Shown here: positions 1-4,265 of the stretch, in pieces
Position numbering within the stretch: the stretch's first letter is position 1
Layout: each line of letters begins with the position of its first letter
DNA from: Desulfobacterales bacterium
Lineage (GTDB): Bacteria; Desulfobacterota; Desulfobacteria; Desulfobacterales; BuS5
Direction of reading: 5' to 3'
Assembly (NCBI GenBank): GCA_016735355.1
Contig: JAERRQ010000382.1
Location: 1 to 7,197 of the forward strand
Length of the DNA stretch: 7,197 nucleotides
The notes under the pieces: model-generated
What the model was told of the DNA's origin: nothing
What the model saw: the letters and a program-made list of their open reading frames with translations, nothing else
Databases searched by the model: none
Program-made: the position numbers and the translations under genes

Positions 1-16
1 TCAGATTTAGGTTGAA

Positions 17-93
17 TTTGTACGATCCGATTGCGCAAAGCCGCAGGAATAGCAAGCTATTTTGAGGACTTTGCGTGATGAGGATCGTGCAAA
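17..93. repeat. Long imperfect inverted repeat (possible dispersed intergenic element)
   Basis: The outer 12 bases (17-28) pair with 82-93 with a single G-U. Inside, CGCAAAG at 34-40 pairs with CTTTGCG at 69-75, and AATAGC at 48-53 pairs with GCTATT at 56-61 around a two-base centre. Together they form one hairpin of about 77 nt with short bulges. There is no T tract directly after either end, so it is not a standard intrinsic terminator, although it lies about 87 bp downstream of the minus-strand gene's stop and could still affect its 3' end. Its size and symmetry suggest a REP- or MITE-like intergenic element, or a structured RNA; the element may continue to about position 150. The rest of 1-179 contains no supported gene. 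The copy number in the genome cannot be seen here. Confidence 0.5.
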
Positions 94-179
94 GGCAGCC
101 TGAAGCTGGGATGCTAAAAGGTGAAGTTATTTTTGAGTGAGTCCTAAGTAAGCAGACAGAAGAAGAAAAATAGAAAAAC

Positions 180-968
180 TTAATGACCTCTATTAACAAC
201 AGCCTCTCTAAGAAATTCAAACACTTTTTCTCCCTCAAGAGAGGCTGATGTTTTTCCGGCGACAATCTGTTTAAACAGCTCAATTTTGCCCTTGTCATAA
301 TTTCCGATGAGATCATCAATTAACTTTAGAGTATTGTGTACATTGCTGTAAATCAGAATCGGACCGAACATGACCTCATCGGTTTTTGCTTTGGTCAAAG
401 CGCCCAGAATCAGGTTGTGGGGGATTTTAAATCCCCTGGGAGGCGACCTGTAATCAAGAAGTTCTGCAAAAAGTTCAAGCGATTCTATCACCCCTTCCAT
501 GTAACCGGTTTTCAAAGAAGCAGCACCCTCTTTTTCGATATCCGCTATGTCGGCTTTATTAAACGTGAGATCAATCATCTCCACACATTCCTGATGGATG
601 GTTTCAAGTGATTCCTCTCTCTTGCTTACAACAACATCTTTGTCGTTTAATATCTTTATTGCATTCCTGAAGTAAAGCATCTCCTTTACGGTTGGAGACT
701 TCCGCATAGCCACATCATCGACGCTGGTCTTGTAAAGGGCAAGCTCATTATCTAAAACAAGAATGTTGTCCCGGCCTGCATCAACTTCCTTTACAAAAAG
801 CTCAAGGTCACGGGCCTTCCTGAATTTATAAGGACTTTTTTCCATAAGGAATTTCATGGCGGCTTTATCTATCTTGCTATTACTGCCGGGCGGTCCTATT
901 GAATGCCGAACTTTTTCCGTAATCTTGTCGATTTTAATTTTATCCATAAGGTTTTCTTTAAAAGACAT
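180..968 (-). CDS. Conserved-looking hypothetical protein, 262 aa, function unknown
   Basis: This is a full-length minus-strand reading frame with a TAA stop at 182-180. I do not recognise a named family with confidence, and it may be a lineage-specific protein of anaerobic Desulfobacterota. It has no signal peptide, no membrane segment, and no Cys or His metal motif or nucleotide-binding loop. The protein is highly charged and probably helical and cytoplasmic. Notable stretches are SIGPPGS near the N-terminus, ILVLDNELALYKTSVDDVAMRKSP-like text in the first half, and YRSPPRGFKIPHNLILG in the second half. The start is chosen at the second in-frame ATG (968-966). AAGGAG at 980-975 touches the first ATG (974-972) but sits an ideal 6 nt before the second. 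The gene is divergent from the kor operon and shares a 310-bp upstream region with it; nothing else ties it to that pathway. Confidence 0.8.
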   Translation of the reverse strand: MSFKENLMDKIKIDKITEKVRHSIGPPGSNSKIDKAAMKFLMEKSPYKFRKARDLELFVKEVDAGRDNILVLDNELALYKTSVDDVAMRKSPTVKEMLYFRNAIKILNDKDVVVSKREESLETIHQECVEMIDLTFNKADIADIEKEGAASLKTGYMEGVIESLELFAELLDYRSPPRGFKIPHNLILGALTKAKTDEVMFGPILIYSNVHNTLKLIDDLIGNYDKGKIELFKQIVAGKTSASLEGEKVFEFLREAVVNRGH

Positions 969-974
969 TACCAT

Positions 975-980
975 CTCCTT
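975..980 (-). promoter_or_regulatory. Ribosome binding site deciding the start of the minus-strand gene
   Basis: On the minus strand AAGGAG is followed immediately by ATG, then GTA, then a second ATG. With zero spacing the first ATG is a poor start. The second ATG at 968-966 is 6 nt from the GGAG core, so the protein should begin MSFKENL rather than MVMSFKENL. Confidence 0.7.
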
Positions 981-1101
981 TTTATTTGGGGGTATCTATC
1001 ACTTTCTATAAAAAATTTGAATTTAGCCATATTTTTTGCTATATAACAATATCGTGGTTGACAAGATATCCATATATTAACTTTTATTTATTGAAAATCA
1101 C

Positions 1102-1137
1102 ATGATACACCCCCCTAAAACTATGGGGGAGTCTCAT
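1102..1137. promoter_or_regulatory. GC-capped dyad in the divergent intergenic region (operator or terminator-like)
   Basis: ATGATACACCCCC at 1102-1114 faces GGGGGAGTCTCAT at 1125-1137. These are 13-base arms with 11 complementary positions around a 10-base loop. It stands out in a region that is otherwise very AT-rich. On the plus strand it is followed by a T-rich run with seven T at 1145-1151, so if transcribed it could act as an intrinsic terminator. As DNA it could be an operator lying 28 bp upstream of the candidate -35 of the kor operon. The sequence does not decide between these roles. Confidence 0.4.
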
Positions 1138-1164
1138 ATTTATATTTTTTTCTGCCGATTAATA

Positions 1165-1197
1165 TTGACACGTTTAAAAATAATTGATAGTAATAAT
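1165..1197 (+). promoter_or_regulatory. Candidate sigma70-type promoter of the kor operon
   Basis: TTGACA at 1165-1170 is a perfect -35 consensus. At a 17-bp spacing the -10 position reads TAGTAA, and at 18 bp it reads AGTAAT; both are weak. A 13-bp palindrome, TAATAATTTATTA at 1191-1203, overlaps the expected -10 to +1 region and could be a repressor site or chance AT symmetry. Transcription from here would give a leader of roughly 75-80 nt before korD that contains the hairpin at 1204-1238. A second TTGACA at 1058-1063 has no credible -10 at the right distance. The remainder of 969-1278 is AT-rich and shows no gene; no clear promoter for the minus-strand gene was found. Confidence 0.35.
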
Positions 1198-1203
1198 TTA
1201 TTA

Positions 1204-1246
1204 TTTGATTTTACCTTAAACATACAGGCAAAATCAAAACTTTTTT
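1204..1246 (+). terminator. Leader hairpin followed by T6 just before korD (possible attenuator)
   Basis: TTTGATTTT at 1204-1212 is perfectly complementary to AAAATCAAA at 1230-1238. Inside it, past one A-C mismatch, CCT at 1214-1216 pairs with AGG at 1226-1228, leaving a 9-base loop. Two bases after the stem comes a run of six T (1241-1246). This is the layout of an intrinsic terminator, though with an AT-rich stem, and it sits 32 nt before the korD start. If the operon is transcribed from the candidate promoter upstream, this would be a leader attenuator or a processing/stability hairpin. No alternative antiterminator stem or known riboswitch core was recognised. Confidence 0.4.
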
Positions 1247-1278
1247 AACAGGATTATTAATTTTATTGGAAAGGTGCC

Positions 1279-1554
1279 ATGGAGTTCTGGAGGATTCCCT
1301 TTGATGCAAACGAAATAGATATCACCTTGGGAGAGGTATACATTCTGGATGACCGATGCAAAGGCTGCGGATATTGTATTGAATTTTGTCCCAGGCAAGT
1401 GCTTCAGATTTCAGACAAATTTAACAAAAAAGGTTATCATCCACCTGTGGTGGTAAATCCGGAATCTTGCGTGAACTGCCATTATTGCGAAGTTATTTGT
1501 GCGGAATTTGCAATTTATTCAGTAGAAGCTGTTTCGTGCCCGAACAAAAACTAA
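1279..1554 (+). CDS. korD: 2-oxoacid:ferredoxin oxidoreductase delta subunit (2[4Fe-4S] ferredoxin)
   Basis: This 91-aa protein is the electron-transfer subunit expected to accept electrons from the thiamine-diphosphate subunit of Kor and pass them to soluble ferredoxin or directly to the flavoprotein encoded downstream. Two cluster motifs are complete: Cys27, 30, 33 and 37 followed by Pro38, and Cys64, 67, 70 and 74. The second motif has Ala75 in place of the usual Pro. An extra cysteine, Cys87, lies near the C-terminus. Length and spacing fit the KorD/VorD/PorD class. The start ATG has a modest site, GGAAAGG at 1268-1274. It opens the operon but is separated from korA by 110 bp, unlike the tightly packed later genes. 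The family assignment is by motif and by the korABC neighbours; as an isolated protein it would only be called a ferredoxin. Confidence 0.88.
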   Translation: MEFWRIPFDANEIDITLGEVYILDDRCKGCGYCIEFCPRQVLQISDKFNKKGYHPPVVVNPESCVNCHYCEVICAEFAIYSVEAVSCPNKN

Positions 1555-1563
1555 TCTTTTTTT
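1530..1563 (+). terminator. Weak hairpin plus T7 at the end of korD
   Basis: TGTTTCG at 1530-1536 can pair with CGAACA at 1541-1546 with one bulged T and a four-base loop. A run of seven T follows at 1557-1563, ten bases beyond the stem and just after the korD stop codon. The spacing is too long for a strong terminator, so at most partial termination between korD and korA is suggested. Confidence 0.2.
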
Positions 1564-1664
1564 AAATTCAAGGAAGACAGACATTGGGAAAATTAACAGT
1601 TTTCGTTCAGGCGCTATTTAATACCCGGATTTTTACTTCTTATAAGGTCTAATATTTACTTGAT

Positions 1665-2825
1665 ATGACTGAAAATACAACTGAATCAAGAGTGCTTACA
1701 GGCGAACATTTCATGACAGGTGATATTGCCTGCGCAGAGGGCGCGCTGGCGGCCGGATGTCGTTTCTTCGGAGGATATCCGATTACCCCTGCAACTGAAA
1801 TCGCCGAACAGATATCTCTTCGTCTTCCCCGGGTTGGCGGAACCTTTATACAGATGGAAGATGAAATTGCGGCTCTCACCTCCGTACTTGGCGCATCCTG
1901 GGCCGGTCTAAAAAGCATGACGGCAACTTCAGGTCCCGGTTTCAGCCTTATGATGGAGGCTATAGGTCTTGGACTTTGTACTGAAACACCCTGCGTTATT
2001 GTAAATGTACAGCGGGCCGGACCTTCGACCGGTCTGCCCACCCAGGGAGCGCAAGCAGATATGATGCAGGCCAGGTGGGGTTCCCATGGGGATTATGAAA
2101 TTATTGTTTTAGCTCCGTCCTCACCCCAGGAAATTTTTTATCAGACCATAACAGCCTTTAACCTGAGCGAAACTTTTCGCCTGCCTGTAATTATAATGAC
2201 CGATGAAATTGTCGGGCACATGAGTGAAAAGGTTATTATACCTGAGGCAGGAAAAATCGAAACCGTAAACCGTCTGCGGCCGAAAGGAAGAAAGGATCGA
2301 TTTAAACTCTTTGAACCTGATCCGAACGGTGTGGCACTTATGCCGGCTGCCGGAGATGGATACAAAATACATGTAACCGGCCTTACTCATGATGAAAAAG
2401 GTTATCCGGTCATGACAGTCGAGGCGCAGGCAGAAATGATGGCGAGACTGACCGGAAAAATCAGAAACAATATTGACCGGATCATTCAAACTGAAGAATT
2501 GTTCCTTGATGACGCAGAAATTGTATTTATATCATACGGGGTATCATCCCGTACCTGCCTGGAAGCTATGGCTATGGCCCGCTCAAAAGGAATCAGGGCC
2601 GGTTTCCTGCGCTTGATTACCATATGGCCTTTTCCGGACGATCAGATCAGGGCTCTGGCGAAAAGGGTAAAAGCCTTGATCACAGTTGAAATCAATCTAG
2701 GTCAAATCCATCGGGAGGTCAAACGTTGCGCGGAAGGGAAAGCTCCGGCATATCTGGTTGGACACCCTGGAGGCACGGTTATTCCTCCTGAAAGGGTCTT
2801 GGCCATGGCTGAGGAGGTTCTATAA
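1665..2825 (+). CDS. korA: 2-oxoglutarate:ferredoxin oxidoreductase alpha subunit
   Basis: This 386-aa subunit works with KorB in CoA-dependent oxidative decarboxylation of a 2-oxoacid, most likely 2-oxoglutarate to succinyl-CoA, with ferredoxin as acceptor. The N-terminal pyrimidine-binding domain shows the family hallmarks: YPITPATEIAE at 38-48, the MEDE segment at 64-67 with the expected conserved Glu, TSGPGFSLM at 88-96, and QRAGPSTGLPTQ at 116-127. The second domain (about 286-386) has FISYGVSSR, a RLITIWPFP segment, and EINLGQ, as in the transketolase C-terminal-like domain of KorA/VorA. Substrate choice between 2-oxoglutarate and branched-chain or aryl 2-oxoacids cannot be fixed from motifs. 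The upstream ribosome site is weak (AAGG at 1644-1647 is far away), but the VLTGEHF segment before Met17 looks family-like, so the ATG at 1665 is preferred over Met17 at 1713. It is separated from korB by only 2 nt. Confidence 0.92.
   Translation: MTENTTESRVLTGEHFMTGDIACAEGALAAGCRFFGGYPITPATEIAEQISLRLPRVGGTFIQMEDEIAALTSVLGASWAGLKSMTATSGPGFSLMMEAIGLGLCTETPCVIVNVQRAGPSTGLPTQGAQADMMQARWGSHGDYEIIVLAPSSPQEIFYQTITAFNLSETFRLPVIIMTDEIVGHMSEKVIIPEAGKIETVNRLRPKGRKDRFKLFEPDPNGVALMPAAGDGYKIHVTGLTHDEKGYPVMTVEAQAEMMARLTGKIRNNIDRIIQTEELFLDDAEIVFISYGVSSRTCLEAMAMARSKGIRAGFLRLITIWPFPDDQIRALAKRVKALITVEINLGQIHREVKRCAEGKAPAYLVGHPGGTVIPPERVLAMAEEVL
2811..2817 (+). promoter_or_regulatory. Ribosome binding site of korB inside the korA 3' end
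   Basis: GAGGAGG encodes part of the last codons of korA and lies 10 nt before the korB ATG, while the korA stop is only 2 nt before that ATG. The two subunits are therefore likely made by coupled translation. Confidence 0.7.
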
Positions 2826-2827
2826 AT

Positions 2828-3682
2828 ATGGCATCTGTTAACAGACCGAATAAACAGCAGAATCACCCTCTGGATGACTTGATCCGAAAGGACCGCATTC
2901 CTCATATCTGGTGTCCTGGATGCGGAATCGGAACCATATTCGCATCATGTCTGACTGCTATTAAGGAGTGCGTTGCAACAGGGAAAAACGGATTCGATTT
3001 AGACAAGTTCGTAATGGTTTCGGGAATAGGATGTTCAGGCCGTGCAGCCGGTTATGTAAAGCTCGATTCTTTCCATACAACCCATGGTAGAGCCATTCCT
3101 TTTGCCACTGGTTTAAAACTTGCCAACAGGGATTTGAATGTAATTGTTTTCAGCGGAGACGGAGATCTTTTTGCAATAGGCGGAAACCATTTTATTCATG
3201 CAGCCAGAAGGAATATAAATATTACGGTAATCTGTGTGAATAATCTGAATTATGGAATGACCGGGGGTCAGGTTGCGGCAACAACGCCGTACAATGCCAA
3301 AACAACCACAACACCGGCCGGAAATGCGGAAAATCCGTTCAGCCTGCCCCTACTGGCGTATGCATCCGGGGCCACATATGTTGCCAGGTGGACAATGCTT
3401 CATACCAGGGACCTGACAGTCTCTATAAATGAAGCGCTTTCAAAAAAAGGTTTTTCATTTATAGAGGTTCTCTCCCCCTGTCCGGTAAATTACGGGCGCC
3501 GGAATAAGGAAAAACCGCTTGAAACACTTAAACTCTATCAGGAAAAATCGATTATCAAGAATGGAGCAGACCCCTCCGAGCTTGATATAGACATGGAAAA
3601 GGGGATTATCCTCGGTAAATTTGTAGATATTGATAAACCCACACATAGTGAAAAATATGACAAACTGTATAGAATCGAATAA
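2828..3682 (+). CDS. korB: 2-oxoglutarate:ferredoxin oxidoreductase beta subunit (thiamine diphosphate-binding)
   Basis: This 284-aa subunit carries the thiamine diphosphate and, in this family, often a proximal 4Fe-4S cluster. Visible motifs are WCPGCGIGT at 28-36 with Cys29 and Cys32, GIGCSGR at 66-72, HTTHGRA at 83-89, the ThDP/Mg motif starting GDGD at 110-113 and ending with Asn-Asn at 138-139, and NYGMTGGQ at 141-148. Further cysteines (41, 48, 69, and one in the LSPCPVN segment near 217-220) match positions commonly conserved in KorB. The length is normal for the family. It overlaps korC by 26 nt. An odd point is a perfect 13-bp inverted repeat within codons 198-214 (3421-3466), listed separately. 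KorB-type rather than PorB-type is supported by the WCPGCG start and length; substrate specificity remains inferred. Confidence 0.93.
   Translation: MASVNRPNKQQNHPLDDLIRKDRIPHIWCPGCGIGTIFASCLTAIKECVATGKNGFDLDKFVMVSGIGCSGRAAGYVKLDSFHTTHGRAIPFATGLKLANRDLNVIVFSGDGDLFAIGGNHFIHAARRNINITVICVNNLNYGMTGGQVAATTPYNAKTTTTPAGNAENPFSLPLLAYASGATYVARWTMLHTRDLTVSINEALSKKGFSFIEVLSPCPVNYGRRNKEKPLETLKLYQEKSIIKNGADPSELDIDMEKGIILGKFVDIDKPTHSEKYDKLYRIE
3421..3466 (+). repeat. Perfect 13-bp inverted repeat inside korB
   Basis: CTCTATAAATGAA at 3421-3433 is exactly complementary to TTCATTTATAGAG at 3454-3466 across a 20-base loop. One A-T and two G-U pairs can extend the stem outward to 3418 and 3469. It lies within codons for SINEA and FSFIEV. 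There is no T run after it, so it is not a standard terminator. In the mRNA it would be a stable stem in the last quarter of korB. Confidence 0.75.
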
Positions 3683-4265
3683 AAAAAGAAAAGAAATTAT
3701 TATAACCGGATTCGGAGGCCAGGGTATTATTCTGATAGGCCGTATCATGGGCAAAACGGCAGCTATCGGCGATCATATGGAGAGCACAATGGTTCAGTCG
3801 TATGGTCCTGAATCCCGCGGCGGCGCATGCAGCGCCCAGGTCATTATTTCTGATAAAAATATCCATTTTCCTTATATTAAATCACCCGATATACTGGCCT
3901 GCATGTCCCAGTCAGGTTATGACAAATATAAAGCGGGTATAAAAACAGGAAATACCATTCTTGTTGACCAGGATCTGGTTCGCTATAATAAAAAAGCGGA
4001 AGTCAATTGCTTCTCCATACCTGCTACTCGTATGGCCGAAGAGCTCGGCAAAACAATGATGGCAAATATCATAATGCTAGGTTTTGTCACTGCCGTAACA
4101 AAAGTAATATCGATGGATGCGGCCAAAAGTACCGTGGCGGAGTCAGTACCCAAAGGGACTGAAGAATTAAATCTCAAGGCCTTTGACGCGGGTTGTTATT
4201 ATGGTCTGGCAGAGCTTAAGGGTGGGGAAAAAAAAGTAACCGGCCGGATTGGAGCCGGGTTATGA
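3657..4265 (+). CDS. korC: 2-oxoglutarate:ferredoxin oxidoreductase gamma subunit
   Basis: This 202-aa protein is the gamma subunit that completes the KorABCD complex. It shows the family's N-terminal glycine motif GFGGQG at 18-23 and the highly conserved SYGPESRGGACSA segment at 48-60, followed by the usual alpha/beta body with an ILVDQDLV-type strand. The open frame reaches back to a TTG at 3630, with a GTG at 3648 as well, but the ATG at 3657 gives the expected short lead (MTNCIES and a lysine-rich stretch) before the first beta strand and is preferred. No clear ribosome site precedes it. Because it begins 26 nt inside korB, translation is probably coupled to korB termination. Its stop overlaps the next start in an ATGA. 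Confidence 0.92.
   Translation: MTNCIESNKKRKEIIITGFGGQGIILIGRIMGKTAAIGDHMESTMVQSYGPESRGGACSAQVIISDKNIHFPYIKSPDILACMSQSGYDKYKAGIKTGNTILVDQDLVRYNKKAEVNCFSIPATRMAEELGKTMMANIIMLGFVTAVTKVISMDAAKSTVAESVPKGTEELNLKAFDAGCYYGLAELKGGEKKVTGRIGAGL
4251..4254 (+). promoter_or_regulatory. Ribosome binding site for the large flavoprotein gene
   Basis: GGAG lies 7 nt before the ATG at 4262, inside the last korC codons. The ATG and the korC TGA share bases in an ATGA overlap, which supports both the chosen start and translational coupling. Confidence 0.65.

Noticed and set aside
3..65. A 20-codon open stretch at the left edge that could be the end of an upstream gene.
   Set aside because: It coincides with the left arm and loop of the inverted repeat. 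The window edge gives no further coding evidence.
1058..1063. A second perfect TTGACA as a promoter for the kor operon.
   Set aside because: No acceptable -10 lies 16-18 bp downstream. The reverse-strand TTGTCA at the same place also lacks a good -10 for the minus-strand gene.
1584..1652. A 22-codon TTG-start frame with AAGGAAG upstream, in frame with korA and ending 12 nt before its ATG (possible leader peptide).
   Set aside because: It has a TTG start, no compositional signal and no regulatory codon run. The Shine-Dalgarno match could be chance in purine-rich DNA, so it is not reported as a gene.
1649..2041. A 130-codon open frame on the minus strand opposite korA.
   Set aside because: It is the shadow of korA, which has clear family motifs. 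The antisense product is low-complexity in Pro/Ser/Arg and has no ribosome site or motif.
3630..3656. Upstream TTG and GTG starts for korC.
   Set aside because: They would add residues not expected before the first beta strand of this family and have no ribosome site. The ATG at 3657 fits better.
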